From contig NZ_SHKY01000001.1 of NCBI RefSeq assembly GCF_004217545.1, positions 3,658,001-3,722,000 of the forward strand: DNA of 64,000 nt, in the 5' to 3' direction. This document shows, piece by piece, positions 35,011 through 44,389 of the stretch. Origin of the DNA: Krasilnikovia cinnamomea. Lineage in GTDB: Bacteria; Actinomycetota; Actinomycetes; Mycobacteriales; Micromonosporaceae. Each line of letters starts with the position of its first letter. Position 1 is the stretch's first letter. A program made the position numbers and the translations under genes. The notes beneath the pieces were generated by a model, which saw only the letters and a program-made list of their open reading frames with translations, made no database searches and was not told the origin of the DNA.

Positions 35011-35173
35011 GAAATCTCCGAACCTGGAAGGGTCGTCCTGCGCGACACAGACCAGTCGGGTCCCGGCGCATGATGGTCGACATCGAAAGGCGGCTCGAGG
35101 CAGTAGCACTGCGAGCCGCGAAACGAAGTGTACCCGAGGCCGCGGGGTGCCCGCCGGTGCAGGCGGGGCTGGT

Positions 35174-35205
35174 GCCCCGGCTCACCACCTGGTGGGAGCC
35201 GGGGC
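35174..35205 (-). terminator. Terminator of the sigma factor operon
   Basis: Stem GCCCCGGCTC/GAGCCGGGGC with an inner CCACC/GGTGG pairing, 12 bases past the stop of the gene at 35217. Confidence 0.75.
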
Positions 35206-35216
35206 CCGCCGCGGCG

Positions 35217-35762
35217 CTACCGGATCGGGGCCGGGGTGGTCGGGGTGGTCGGGTAGGGGGTCGCGAAGGTGGACGGGCCGGGCGCGGGACGCGAGGCGTG
35301 CGGGGTGGTCGGCGCCGGCGTGGGGTAGCCGCTCGACGGCATCGTCGGGGTGGGGTCGGGGCCCGGCGCGCTGGTCTCCGGTGGCGCCGATGGGGTGGAC
35401 GGCACCGGCGTTGGCCAGGACGGCTCCGCTGTCGGCCCGGAGGGCAGGGGCGCCGAGCCGGACGGCAGCGGCGTCGGCCAGGACGGCTCCGGGGCCGGCG
35501 TGGAGGGCAGCGGCGCCGGGGCCGTGCTGTGCGGGGCCCCCGGGGCGGCCGGTGGCTTGTGCGGGGCGCCGCCGTCGGCGAACGCCAGGGGCGCGGCGAT
35601 GACCATGGCGCCCACCGCGCCCGCCACCGCCATCCCCAGGACCACGCGGCGGCGGGTCCGCATCCGTTGCTCCGCTCGTTCGAGCTGGCCTGTCACAGTC
35701 GGTGCCTCCTCGGCTAGTTGGGACAGAGCGGAGCGGATGAGGTCCTCAAACGCGGTGCTCAT
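35217..35762 (-). CDS. Single-pass membrane protein with Pro-rich extracellular tail, sigma factor partner
   Basis: 181 residues: a ~40-residue cytoplasmic N-terminus ('MSTAFEDLIRSALSQLAEEAPTVTGQLERAEQRMRTRRR'), one transmembrane helix ('VVLGMAVAGAVGAMVIAAPLAFA'), and ~110 residues of Pro/Ser/Thr/Ala. The ATG overlaps the sigma factor stop (ATGA). Position and topology suit a regulator of the sigma factor, but no zinc-finger anti-sigma motif is seen, so this is inference. Confidence 0.7.
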   Translation of the reverse strand: MSTAFEDLIRSALSQLAEEAPTVTGQLERAEQRMRTRRRVVLGMAVAGAVGAMVIAAPLAFADGGAPHKPPAAPGAPHSTAPAPLPSTPAPEPSWPTPLPSGSAPLPSGPTAEPSWPTPVPSTPSAPPETSAPGPDPTPTMPSSGYPTPAPTTPHASRPAPGPSTFATPYPTTPTTPAPIR

Positions 35763-36268
35763 CGCAGCACCTCCAGGCGATCGATGTCCGGCAGCAGTTT
35801 CCGCAGGCGGGCGATCGCCCGGTGCGTCCGGCTCCGTACGGTTCCGACCGAGCACCCCAGCACCTCGGCGACCTGGGTCTCGGTGAGGTCCTCGTAGTAG
35901 CGGAGGACCACCACGGTGCGTTGGGTCGGCGGGAGCCGCCGCAGCGCCGTACGCATCGCGAGCCGGATGTCGGTGTCGGTGCTCGAATCTGGATCAGCGA
36001 CCTCATTGACGGGGTTGAGAAGGATCTCCCGGTAGCGGCGTAGCCGCCGCCACCAGCTCAGCTGCTCGCGGTGCATGACCGTACGGATGTAGCCCTCCGG
36101 GTCGGCGTTGCGCAGGCTGGGCCATTTCGCGATGGTCCTGGCCAGCGCCGACTGCAGGAGGTCCTCCGCGGCGTGCCGGTCCCCGGTGAGCAGGTAGGCC
36201 ACCCGCATCAGCGCCGGAGTACGGCTCGTCACGAACTCGGTCAGTTGCGTCCGCTCGTTTTCGTCCAC
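35759..36268 (-). CDS. SigE-family (ECF) RNA polymerase sigma factor
   Basis: 169 residues with region 2 ('YLLTGDRHAAEDLLQSALARTIAKWP', 'YIRTVMHREQLSWWRR') and region 4 ('LRRLPPTQRTVVVLRYYEDLTETQVAEVLGCSVGTVRSRTHRAIARLRKLL'), the usual SigE-family layout of actinobacteria. It directs RNA polymerase to a specific promoter set, usually in stress or envelope responses; the targets are unknown. GTG start at 36266-36268. First gene of a two-gene operon with the membrane protein. Confidence 0.93.
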   Translation of the reverse strand: MDENERTQLTEFVTSRTPALMRVAYLLTGDRHAAEDLLQSALARTIAKWPSLRNADPEGYIRTVMHREQLSWWRRLRRYREILLNPVNEVADPDSSTDTDIRLAMRTALRRLPPTQRTVVVLRYYEDLTETQVAEVLGCSVGTVRSRTHRAIARLRKLLPDIDRLEVLR

Positions 36269-36460
36269 TCACCCGCCCCAGTTCCTTGACCGCAGATACA
36301 GACGCCCGGGGCGGGCGGATCTATCCACTGCCGCCGAGGTTTTCTCCGACTGAGGCCCTGAGGCTAGGCCTCGCGGGCACGCAAGATCATTTATGTGGGC
36401 GGGACCGGGCCGGCGGGGGCGAGCGCGCACAGCCGAAAGCAGACGTGTGATCGTTGCGGC

Positions 36461-37060
36461 ATGCCGCAACCGATTCTGCGTACCGATCGCCTGCTGCTGG
36501 TGCCGCTGGCCGACCGGCACTTCGAGCTGGAGGTCGGGTTGGACTCCGATCCGGAGGTGCTGCGCTTCATCAGCGGACGCGCGCACTCCCGGGACGAGGT
36601 GGCCGCCGCCCACACGCGGCGGATGGCCTCGGCGGCCACGGCGGACGGGCTGGGCTACTGGATGGCGTTCGCGTCGGACGGGGGCCGCCGCGGCTCGGTC
36701 GCGCCCGAGCACGAACCGGACGGCGAGTTCGTCGCGCTCCTGATGCTGCCCCCGGCGCACGGCGCGGACCAGCCCGTCAGCGACCTGGGTTACCGCCTCC
36801 CGCGTCGGCACTGGGGCAAGGGGCTGGCCAGCGAGGCGTCGCGGGCCATGCTGCGGCACGCGTTCGACACGGTCGGGCAACGGCGCGTGATCGCCCAGAC
36901 CATGGCCGTGAACAGCGGATCCCGCCGCGTCATGGCGGCCGTCGGGATGCGGTACGTCCGGACCTTCTTCCCGTCCTGGGACGAGCCACTGCCGGGAGCG
37001 GACGCGGGCGAGGTCGAGTACGAGATGACCCGCCCGATGTGGCAGGCGCGCCGAAGCTGA
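36461..37060 (+). CDS. GNAT-family acetyltransferase (RimJ/RimL-type)
   Basis: 199 residues. Begins 'MPQPILRTDRLLLVPLADRHFELEVGLDSDPEVLRFISG', the typical start of the RimJ/RimL-like Acetyltransf_3 family, with the acetyl-CoA binding region 'LGYRLPRRHWGKGLASEASRAMLRHAF' (Q/RxxGxG/A-type) and 'VNSGSRRVMAAVGM'. Acts on an unknown amine, protein N-terminus or antibiotic. No ribosome site before the ATG, so a leaderless message is possible. Confidence 0.88.
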   Translation: MPQPILRTDRLLLVPLADRHFELEVGLDSDPEVLRFISGRAHSRDEVAAAHTRRMASAATADGLGYWMAFASDGGRRGSVAPEHEPDGEFVALLMLPPAHGADQPVSDLGYRLPRRHWGKGLASEASRAMLRHAFDTVGQRRVIAQTMAVNSGSRRVMAAVGMRYVRTFFPSWDEPLPGADAGEVEYEMTRPMWQARRS

Positions 37061-37097
37061 CGGGGGTCGGCGCCCGGACGGCGCCGACCCCGCCTGA

Positions 37098-38735
37098 TCA
37101 GATGGTGAAGCGGGAGACCAGTTGCTTGAGGTCGTTGGACATCTGCGCGACCTGCTCGGCGGCGACGTGGGTCTGGATGACGCCGCTGCTGGCCACCTGA
37201 CTGGCGCTGGCGACCGCCGACACGTTGCTGGCGATGCCCGCCGAGGCCCCCGCGGCGTCGCTGACGCTGCGGTTGATCTCCTGGCTGGTGGCGGTCTGCT
37301 CCTCCACCGCCGAGGCGATCGTGGTCTGGTATTCGCTGATCTGCCCGATGATGGTGGTGATGCTGGCGATCGCCTCGACCGCCTTGTTGGTGTCCCGCTG
37401 GATGGCTTCGACCCGGTTCGCGATGTCCTCGGTGGACCGGGCGGTCTCCTGGGCCAGGTCCTTGACCTCCGTGGCGACCACGGCGAAGCCCTTGCCGGAC
37501 TCCCCGGCGCGGGCGGCCTCGATGGTGGCGTTGAGGGCCAGCAGATTGGTCTGCGCGGCGATCGCGGTGATGGCCTTGACCACGTCGCTGATCTGTGCGG
37601 ACGACTCACCGAGCTGGGCGACCACGGCGGTGGTCGACTCGGCGACCGTGACGGCTTGGGTGGCCACCTCGGCGGCCTGCCCCGCGTTGAGGGAGATCTC
37701 CCGGATGGAGGCGCCCATCTGCTCGCTCGCCGTGGCCAGCGCGGAAACGTTGTCCGAGACGTTGCCCGCGGCCATGGCCACCGCGTCGGCCTCGCTGCCG
37801 ACCTCGTCGACGCCGCCCGCGATGGTGGCGGAGACCTCGGTCAGGTGACGGGCCGACGTGGCCAGGTCGGCGGCCGACCTGTCCAGCTCGCTCAGGGTCG
37901 TACGCATGCTGTTGGTGGCGTGGTTGAGCGCGTGCCCCATGCGGCCGATCTCGTCACCGGAGGTGACCTCGACCTGCTGCGTGAGGTCGCCCGCGCTGAC
38001 GCGGTTCAGCACGGCCGCCATCCGCTTGATGGACCGGACGCTCTGGCGGATCACCGCCCACGCCGCCCCGAACGCGAGCAGCAGACCGACGCAGAGGATG
38101 CCGATGACGAACAGCCGGTTCGTCTGGTACGAGGCCTCGGCCGCCTTGGCCTGCTTGGCGGCCAGCGCGGTCTCCTCATTGATCAGGGTGGTGATGACCG
38201 CACCGGTCTGGGTCAGGCCCGGCCACAGCTCGGTGAAGCGCGCCAGGTAGGCCTGGGTCTGTCCGGCCTCGGCGGCGGGCAGCAGCGTCGCGTCCCGCTC
38301 GGCGCGGAAGGACGTGAGCGTGCCCTTGACCTGGGCGACGCGCGGGTCCTTGCCGAGCTTCCCCAGCTGCTGGTACGTCGCGAACGCCTTGTCCTGGACC
38401 GCGTCCTCGGCGCGGATCTGCTGGATCTTCCCGGTGACCGCCTGCTGGTCCCGCGCCGACGCCAGGGTCGTGAGGTGCAGGAAGCTGCGCAACGCCGAGG
38501 CCCGCAGCGACTCCAGCGCGTTCGACGGGAGCAGGGCGTGCTGGTAGGTGTCCCGGGCGGCCGCGTTGGCCCGCTGCTGGGCGACCAGGCCACTCCAGGC
38601 GGTGCCCAGCGCGGTCGCGGCCAGCAGCGTCAGCGCGATGAAGAACTTGGCTGCCAGTGGCAGGTCGGCCAACCGGCCCAGCGGGCCGCGCCGGTGCTCC
38701 GTGGGGCGCGAGGAATTGTCGAGCCGGTGCCGCAT
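37098..38735 (-). CDS. Methyl-accepting chemotaxis protein
   Basis: 545 residues: N-terminal membrane helix (~29-48), extracytoplasmic four-helix-bundle-type sensor (~50-190), second membrane helix ('[22 protein letters not shown]'), HAMP domain (~215-265) and the cytoplasmic signalling hairpin with tip '[47 protein letters not shown]'. It would relay stimuli to CheA/CheW, implying motility (many Micromonosporaceae make motile spores). The ATG at 38733-38735 is preferred, with GAAGGG upstream; the longer open frame is not MCP-like. Other che genes are not in the window. Confidence 0.92.
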   Translation of the reverse strand: MRHRLDNSSRPTEHRRGPLGRLADLPLAAKFFIALTLLAATALGTAWSGLVAQQRANAAARDTYQHALLPSNALESLRASALRSFLHLTTLASARDQQAVTGKIQQIRAEDAVQDKAFATYQQLGKLGKDPRVAQVKGTLTSFRAERDATLLPAAEAGQTQAYLARFTELWPGLTQTGAVITTLINEETALAAKQAKAAEASYQTNRLFVIGILCVGLLLAFGAAWAVIRQSVRSIKRMAAVLNRVSAGDLTQQVEVTSGDEIGRMGHALNHATNSMRTTLSELDRSAADLATSARHLTEVSATIAGGVDEVGSEADAVAMAAGNVSDNVSALATASEQMGASIREISLNAGQAAEVATQAVTVAESTTAVVAQLGESSAQISDVVKAITAIAAQTNLLALNATIEAARAGESGKGFAVVATEVKDLAQETARSTEDIANRVEAIQRDTNKAVEAIASITTIIGQISEYQTTIASAVEEQTATSQEINRSVSDAAGASAGIASNVSAVASASQVASSGVIQTHVAAEQVAQMSNDLKQLVSRFTI

Positions 38736-39054
38736 AGCTGTTGCCCTTCTGGCAGGTGATCCCCAGTGATCGACCGCTGGCCGCGCCAGCCGTGCGGGGC
38801 CCCTTATCGGCGTAGCGATCTCACGCTTGAGTCCTTCTTGACCTGAAGGCGATAGGTCAGACCTTCCCCAGAGCGCGGCGAAGCTCTCGATGGATAATGC
38901 ATTCTGCGACGATCTGATGTCGATGCTGTCGCCTGCCTGCCTTAATGAGATCTCGCGCCGTTTCCCATGGGATTCTCGGATCATCGGACTTCATGGATGT
39001 GGCTGAAGTCCGGCATGATAAGGCACCGTCACGACGCCGGTCGTCGACGGCGGC
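38736..39054. other. Divergent intergenic region
   Basis: About 320 bases between the chemoreceptor and the BTAD regulator. Includes a TGACCT-N9-AGGTCA inverted repeat at 38839-38859 that could be an operator. No gene is seen. Confidence 0.4.
38839..38859. promoter_or_regulatory. Possible operator (TGACCT-N9-AGGTCA)
   Basis: Perfect 6-bp inverted arms, about 104 bases upstream of the chemoreceptor start. Could occur by chance. Confidence 0.3.
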
Positions 39055-42000
39055 GTGGGCTCGACCGGAAGGGATCGGCGGCAGGTGGATCACCGAGCAC
39101 GGGGACATCTGGGGCTCGCGCGAGTGCGGCTGTTCGACCAGCTCGACGCGGCCACCGCGGCGGCGCCCGTCCTGGTGCTCGCACCGGCCGGCTTCGGCAA
39201 GTCCACCCTGCTGGCGCAGTACGCGCGCCGCCATCCCGGCCCGGCCGCCGCCTACCAGGCGGACGCCATGGAGGTGGCCCACGGCGACACCGCGGCGCGG
39301 CTCGTCGAGGCCGTCCTCGCCGCCCGCCGCACCCGCCTGGAGCCCGGACCCGCCCCGGCCGGGCCGCCGGACCTGCCCGCCGCCGAGGCCGCGCGTACCT
39401 GGAGCGACGCCCGACGCCTCGTCGCCGAGGCCCGCGACGAGTCCACCGCGGTGCTGGAGGCGATGGCGGACGCCGCGCTGGACCCGGGCGGACTGCTGCT
39501 CACCCTCGACGACATCCACCACCTCATCGGTACGCCCGGAGAGCAGGTCGTCGCCCGGGTGCTGGCGCGCCGGCCCCGTGGCGTACAGATCGTGCTGGCC
39601 GCCCGGCGGCCGCCCGGCCTGCCGCTGCTGCGCCACGAACTCGCCGGGGACGGCGGCCTGATCGGCCTCGACGACCTGCGGTTCCGCCGCTGGGAGGTGG
39701 AGCGCCTGCTCGACGAGGTGTACGGCGAGCCGCTGCCACCCGAGGAGGCCGCGCTGCTGGCCCGCCGTACCGGTGGCTGGCCCGCCGGGCTCGCGCTGTT
39801 CCACCGCGCCATCCGTGGCCGGCCCATGGCCGACCGCTGCCGGGCCGCCGGCGCGCCGCTGGAACGCTGGCCCGCGTTCCGCCAGTTCTTCGACGAGTCC
39901 GTGCTGGCCGGGCTGCCCGCCGACATCCTCGACCTGCTCGTACGCACCTGCGTGCTGGACGTGCTGACCCCCGACCGGTGCGCCCGGCTCACCGGCGCGC
40001 CGGTCGCCGCCGCGACGCTGGACGGCCTGATCGGCACGTACGCGCTGCCGATGACCGCGCACGGCGACCGCTACCGGTACGAGCCGCCGTTCCGCGCGCA
40101 CCTCGCGCAACTGCTGGGTGAGCAGCTCGGGCCGGTGGGCCTGCGCGAATGGCACCGGCGCAGCGCCGAAGTCCTGCTCGACGAGGACGCGCCCGCCGAG
40201 GCGGCCCGCTCCCTGGCCCGCGCGGGCGACTGGCCCGCCCTGCAACTGCTGCTGGCCGAGAACGGCCCGATCGTGGTCCGCCCACCTGCCGTCGACCTGC
40301 TCGAACTGGTCCCCGCCGCGCAACGCGACGACGAACCGTGGCTGGTCTACGCCGAAGCGGAACACCACCTCAACAACGCGCAGCTGCCCGAGGCCCGCGA
40401 CCGCTTCCGTGCCGCCGAGGCGATGTTCGCCTCCCGCGCCGACGTGAGCGGCGAGGTCGGCCTGCTGGCGGTCCGGAGCCAGCTCGGCGAGGTCGAATCG
40501 CTGCTGGCCGAGTCGCTGCCCCCCAGAGGTCTGCACTGGACCGCCTGGCTGCGGGTGGCCGTCGGCCCCAACGCGGTCCAGAACACCCGCCGGGTCACCG
40601 AGCTGACCCCCGCCGAGGCGGAACTCATCCGGCTGGTCGGCGCGGTCTACGGCGGCGGAGTGCCGGACGAGATCACCCGCGAGACGCACACCGTCGGCAT
40701 CGACGCCAGCGACTCGGCGGTCGCCCTGCTCGGGCTGCGGCTCGTGCGTACCTGCCTGGCCGTCGCCCGGGGCAAGGCGTCGCCCGCCGCCCTGGAACGG
40801 ATCGCCGACGAGGCCGAGATGCTGGGCCTCGGCTGGGTCGCCCGGCTGGCGCTGGGGGCGCGGGCGCTCGGGCGCAGCCCGTACACGGCGGTGGACGCGT
40901 ACGCGGTCGCGGCCGCCTGCCGGCGGGCCGGTGACCGGTGGGGGCACATGCTGGTCACCTCCGTGGGCGTGATCTGCGAGGTGCGCGACGGACGGCTCGA
41001 CGAGGAGCGGCTGGCCGCGCTCTCCGCCGAGGCCACCGAGATGGGCGCCGAATCCATCGCCGCCTGGGCGGACGCCTTCTGGGCGCTGGCCCGGGCCCGC
41101 CGCGCCGATCCCGCAGCGGCCCGCGAGGCGCAGGCCGCCATCGACCGGGCCGAGGCCGCCCGGGTGCCCGGCGCCGCGGTGGCGGGCATGCTGGCCGTCG
41201 CGGTGGCCGACCCGCTGCGCCGGGCGGTGTTGCTGCGGGCCGCCGCGGACCGGGCGGCCGAGGCGGAACTGCCCCGTACGACGTTCAAGTTCTGGGTCGC
41301 CACGTACGCGGCGGGCGCCACCGCCAACCCCGCGCCCGCCGTACAGATCCGCTGCTTCGGTGGCTTCGCGATGGCGATCAGCGGCCGCCCGGTCGACCTG
41401 GCGCAGGTCCGCCCGCGCGCCCGCAGCGCGCTGCGCCTGCTGGCCATGCACGCGGGCCGGTTCGTGCACCGCGAAGTGCTCATCGAGGCGCTCTGGTCCG
41501 ACCTGGCCCCGGCCGCCGCGACCCGCAACCTGCAGGTGACCATCTCGGCACTGCGCGGACTGCTCGAACCCGACAGCGGACGCGGGAAGGCGCAGATGCT
41601 GCTGCGCTCCGGCGACGCGTACGGGATCGTGCTGCCGACAGGCAGTTACGCCGATACGGCGGCGTTCACCGAGGCGGTGCAGCGGTGGCAGCAGCAGCGC
41701 CGATCCGGCAGCTTCGCGTCCGAAGTGGACGCGATGCGCGCGGCGCTGGCCGCGTACGGTGGGGAACTGCTGCCCGAGGAGGGGCCCGCCGAATGGGCTG
41801 TTGAGGCGCGGGAGCAGTACCGGCATCTAGCCACGCGGGTGGCGCGGGAGCTGGCCACGGCCGAGCTGACCCAGGGCAACGTCGCCGACGCGATCCGGGC
41901 CGCCGAGCAGTGCATCTCGTTGGACCCGCACGATGATGAGGCGTGGCAGGTGCTGCTGCGTGCGTATGCCCGCAGCGCCACACCGGCGAAGGCGCTGGAG

Positions 42001-42129
42001 GCGCGGCGGCGGTATGCGGACATGTTGGCGCGGCTGGGGGTGCCGGAGCCGACGCAGCAGCAGCTGCACGGGGGGAACGCGGCGATGGTCCCGCCACCGC
42101 CGCGCCGCCGCGCACCCCGTGACGGCTGA
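39055..42129 (+). CDS. Large transcriptional regulator: STAND-type ATPase plus C-terminal BTAD/SARP-like domain
   Basis: 1024 residues. N-terminal P-loop NTPase domain with 'LAPAGFGKSTLLAQYARRH' (Walker A) and 'LLLTLDDIHHLIG' (Walker B), as in MalT/LuxR large ATP-binding regulators; a helical middle (~330-750); then a winged-helix DNA-binding domain ('VQIRCFGGFAMAISGRPVD...ALWSDLAPAAATRNLQVTISALR', ~765-860) followed by a bacterial transcriptional activation domain ('FASEVDAMRAALAAYGGELL...'). Order is reversed relative to classical SARPs. Start uncertain: GTG at 39055 or 39085. Targets unknown. Confidence 0.85.
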   Translation: MGSTGRDRRQVDHRARGHLGLARVRLFDQLDAATAAAPVLVLAPAGFGKSTLLAQYARRHPGPAAAYQADAMEVAHGDTAARLVEAVLAARRTRLEPGPAPAGPPDLPAAEAARTWSDARRLVAEARDESTAVLEAMADAALDPGGLLLTLDDIHHLIGTPGEQVVARVLARRPRGVQIVLAARRPPGLPLLRHELAGDGGLIGLDDLRFRRWEVERLLDEVYGEPLPPEEAALLARRTGGWPAGLALFHRAIRGRPMADRCRAAGAPLERWPAFRQFFDESVLAGLPADILDLLVRTCVLDVLTPDRCARLTGAPVAAATLDGLIGTYALPMTAHGDRYRYEPPFRAHLAQLLGEQLGPVGLREWHRRSAEVLLDEDAPAEAARSLARAGDWPALQLLLAENGPIVVRPPAVDLLELVPAAQRDDEPWLVYAEAEHHLNNAQLPEARDRFRAAEAMFASRADVSGEVGLLAVRSQLGEVESLLAESLPPRGLHWTAWLRVAVGPNAVQNTRRVTELTPAEAELIRLVGAVYGGGVPDEITRETHTVGIDASDSAVALLGLRLVRTCLAVARGKASPAALERIADEAEMLGLGWVARLALGARALGRSPYTAVDAYAVAAACRRAGDRWGHMLVTSVGVICEVRDGRLDEERLAALSAEATEMGAESIAAWADAFWALARARRADPAAAREAQAAIDRAEAARVPGAAVAGMLAVAVADPLRRAVLLRAAADRAAEAELPRTTFKFWVATYAAGATANPAPAVQIRCFGGFAMAISGRPVDLAQVRPRARSALRLLAMHAGRFVHREVLIEALWSDLAPAAATRNLQVTISALRGLLEPDSGRGKAQMLLRSGDAYGIVLPTGSYADTAAFTEAVQRWQQQRRSGSFASEVDAMRAALAAYGGELLPEEGPAEWAVEAREQYRHLATRVARELATAELTQGNVADAIRAAEQCISLDPHDDEAWQVLLRAYARSATPAKALEARRRYADMLARLGVPEPTQQQLHGGNAAMVPPPPRRRAPRDG

Positions 42130-42172
42130 GGATCCGTTCTGCCCGAGGCGTGGCCGCTCCGACCGGCTCGGG

Positions 42173-43033
42173 TCACCGGTCGTCATATGCCTCGCGCAGT
42201 TCCCGCATGTAATTCGAGAGAACCGCCTCGATGCGCGTCGGCGGCACGCCGCCCGGAGCACTCAGGGCCACCTTCGCCAGTTCAACGCCACGCTGGCCTC
42301 GCCGACTGAATAACTCGCTGAGGTAGTCGACGCCGCTGCGCACGGTGCCACCTGCCATCTCATGCTCGGCGAGCGCGCGCAGCCGCCGACCGATGTCCTC
42401 GGCAGGCTCCGCCAATGATGCCAGTCGATAAATGTCGCCGGCGTCCTTGGGCTTCACCCGATCCGACGGCTGCCCGCGCTTCCGCTCATCCCCGATACGC
42501 TCGAACAGCTTGTGCGCCTTTGCAATCAGCAGCGCGGCCGTACCCGCCACATTCACCTCGGCAGTCCGCCGGTCGGATTTGTCGAGGCTCGGCACCGTCA
42601 TCCGGCTGTAGTCGATGATCGCTGCTTCCAGCCCGGGCCCTCGCCGGGCCACGCCAGCCGCCTGTTCCGGCAGTCGGGCGGCCCGGCGGCCCGGCCCAGC
42701 GACTGCCTCCGGCACCATGAGGTCCACCTCCACCGAACGAGTCGTGCCGTCAGGCATCCGAACGTGGGTGAACCAGGCGCCGGGCTGGCTCAGCCGATCG
42801 AAGCCCGCCGCCCGCATCACCTGTTCCAGTTGTGGCTCCCCGCCCAGCACGTCCGGGTTCAGCGCGAGATCGGCATCGGTGGTGTACGGATCCACCGACA
42901 CGTCGAACGACGCCTGCCCCGTGCGCAGGTACACCGCCTGAGCGCCGATCAGTACTACCGGGCTTGGGCTTCTGTCCAACGCGATCAGCGCGGTGAGCAA
43001 TGCCTGGCGTGCCGCAACGTAGGCAGGATCCAT
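42173..43033 (-). CDS. Putative AbiEii-like nucleotidyltransferase (toxin of a type IV-like TA pair)
   Basis: 286 residues. The N-terminal nucleotidyltransferase-type core is visible: 'VVLIGAQAVYLRTG' followed by 'YTTDADLALNPDVLGG' (the D-x-D metal pair) and a later acidic strand ('RSVEVDLMVPEAV'). The helical C-terminus contains 'LLIAKAHKLFERIGDERKRGQPSDRVKPKDAGDIYRLA', matching the lysine/aspartate-rich region of AbiEii-type transferases. These toxins transfer nucleotides to tRNA or other acceptors (family knowledge). It lies 24 bases behind the HTH-containing partner gene in the same orientation. Confidence 0.72.
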   Translation of the reverse strand: MDPAYVAARQALLTALIALDRSPSPVVLIGAQAVYLRTGQASFDVSVDPYTTDADLALNPDVLGGEPQLEQVMRAAGFDRLSQPGAWFTHVRMPDGTTRSVEVDLMVPEAVAGPGRRAARLPEQAAGVARRGPGLEAAIIDYSRMTVPSLDKSDRRTAEVNVAGTAALLIAKAHKLFERIGDERKRGQPSDRVKPKDAGDIYRLASLAEPAEDIGRRLRALAEHEMAGGTVRSGVDYLSELFSRRGQRGVELAKVALSAPGGVPPTRIEAVLSNYMRELREAYDDR

Positions 43034-43057
43034 GTCGCCAGGCTACCGACCATCCCT

Positions 43058-44122
43058 TTAGGACAGAGAACGTGCCCGCCACTGCTGTTCGTGATCGACC
43101 ATCCATCGAAGGACCGCCTCGCCCTGCTCGGGCAGCCGCCCGGGGCCGTTCACGCAGTCGAGCACGAGCTGGCTCAACGCGACATGCGGGAGCCCGCCGA
43201 CCGTCCGGGTTCCCCGCATCACCCATGCATCGTCCGGATGCAGTACCACCACATCCGCGCCCTCGTCGGTAGGCACCAGCCGGCCGAACCTTCGGAGTTC
43301 TTCCAGCTCGGTGGAGTACACCGCCAGCTGCGCCGCGCCGGCGACGGGAGCCACCTCCCGCGCGGCAAAGGCCCCGGTCACGGCGACTGTCGGTGCGTCG
43401 GGATCGCTCGCCAGCTGTTTGTAGAAGGCTGCCGCGCCTGCCGGCGCCACGAACGGGGTTGCCTGCGAATTTCGGAACGGCGTGTATGACCTCCCCGCCA
43501 CGTCCAGCAACCGGAACCAGGCAACGTCCTTCACCTCGCCGCGGCGAGGTCGGTCCACCAGCGCTTGGTCGTGCAAGGTGTCCAACAGCTTGGACACGTA
43601 AGACTGGCTCAGCCCGGTCACTGCTGCCAGTTGCGTCAGCCGATACGGTGGCCGATGATCCACCAGGGTCCGCACCAGACGCCGAGCCTTGGCGCCCTGC
43701 AATGTCGCCGCTGATTGCGGCCGTGGTGCCGGATCACGTTGCGCCCCCTGTAGCCGCACGTAGACCGCCGGGCGCTCGGCTCGGACCAGGACGTTGCCGG
43801 TGAGGTCGAGGAACGAGATGCCTCGGTCCTGCAGTGCCTCTCGTGTTGTCTGGCTCAGCCACGGCGCCACGACCAGCAGTGTGGCTCCGTTCTGCACCGC
43901 CCTCCGGTTCGCCGGCCCGTGGAAAAGGCCAAGCACATCGCGTGGGCTGAGCTTCGACCTCGCTTCGACGATGACGTCGCCGCGACCTGTCTGCGCTGAC
44001 AGGGCCCACAGCGCATCTCGATCACGAGATTCTCGGCCAGGTGGCTCATCTACCTGGATGTAGTCGGGCAGCAACTCCTGAAGGTGGGCCTTTGCCTGGT
44101 CAAGTAGGTTTGGCTCAGACAT
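43058..44122 (-). CDS. Putative AbiEi-like antitoxin/regulator with winged HTH
   Basis: 354 residues. The N-terminal ~120 residues ('VIVEARSKLSPRDVLGLFHG', 'LLVVAPWLSQTTREALQDRGISFLDLTGNVLV') resemble a PD-(D/E)xK-like fold, followed by a winged helix ('YRLTQLAAVTGLSQSYVSKLLDTLHDQALV', ~165-195) and a C-terminal mixed domain. Operon position upstream of the transferase suggests a cognate antitoxin that also represses its promoter. Start ATG at 44120-44122; the frame runs slightly further only with TTG. The AGGAAAGTT repeats begin 11 bases upstream. Confidence 0.68.
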   Translation of the reverse strand: MSEPNLLDQAKAHLQELLPDYIQVDEPPGRESRDRDALWALSAQTGRGDVIVEARSKLSPRDVLGLFHGPANRRAVQNGATLLVVAPWLSQTTREALQDRGISFLDLTGNVLVRAERPAVYVRLQGAQRDPAPRPQSAATLQGAKARRLVRTLVDHRPPYRLTQLAAVTGLSQSYVSKLLDTLHDQALVDRPRRGEVKDVAWFRLLDVAGRSYTPFRNSQATPFVAPAGAAAFYKQLASDPDAPTVAVTGAFAAREVAPVAGAAQLAVYSTELEELRRFGRLVPTDEGADVVVLHPDDAWVMRGTRTVGGLPHVALSQLVLDCVNGPGRLPEQGEAVLRWMVDHEQQWRARSLS

Positions 44123-44132
44123 CTCAGCAGCC

Positions 44133-44243
44133 AACTTTCCTGGCAAGCCAACTTTCCTCGATTAGGAAAGTTTGGCTTTGGGTGGCAACTTCGCTGAATA
44201 GCCTACTTCACTGAGCCAGGAAAGTCGCGCCCTGAGGAAAGTT
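44133..44243. promoter_or_regulatory. Operator cluster: five AGGAAAGT(T) motifs upstream of the TA pair
   Basis: AACTTTCCT at 44133-44141 and 44150-44158 (direct), and AGGAAAGT(T) in the opposite orientation at 44164-44172, 44218-44225 and 44235-44243. The second and third form a perfect 9-bp inverted repeat with a five-base centre. Placement over the promoter of the 44122 operon fits negative autoregulation as known for AbiEi. Confidence 0.75.
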
Positions 44244-44389
44244 CCGGGCCCCCGAGGCAGCCTCCCTCCGGCCGGCGAGAGCCAGCGCGTGGTCGTTGAT
44301 CGGCTTGGCTAGATCAGCGACTCCAGGTGATCTCTACGCCGGGCTCCTGTGCAGTTTGACAGTTGCTGACGAATGTCTACTGTGCGGTC

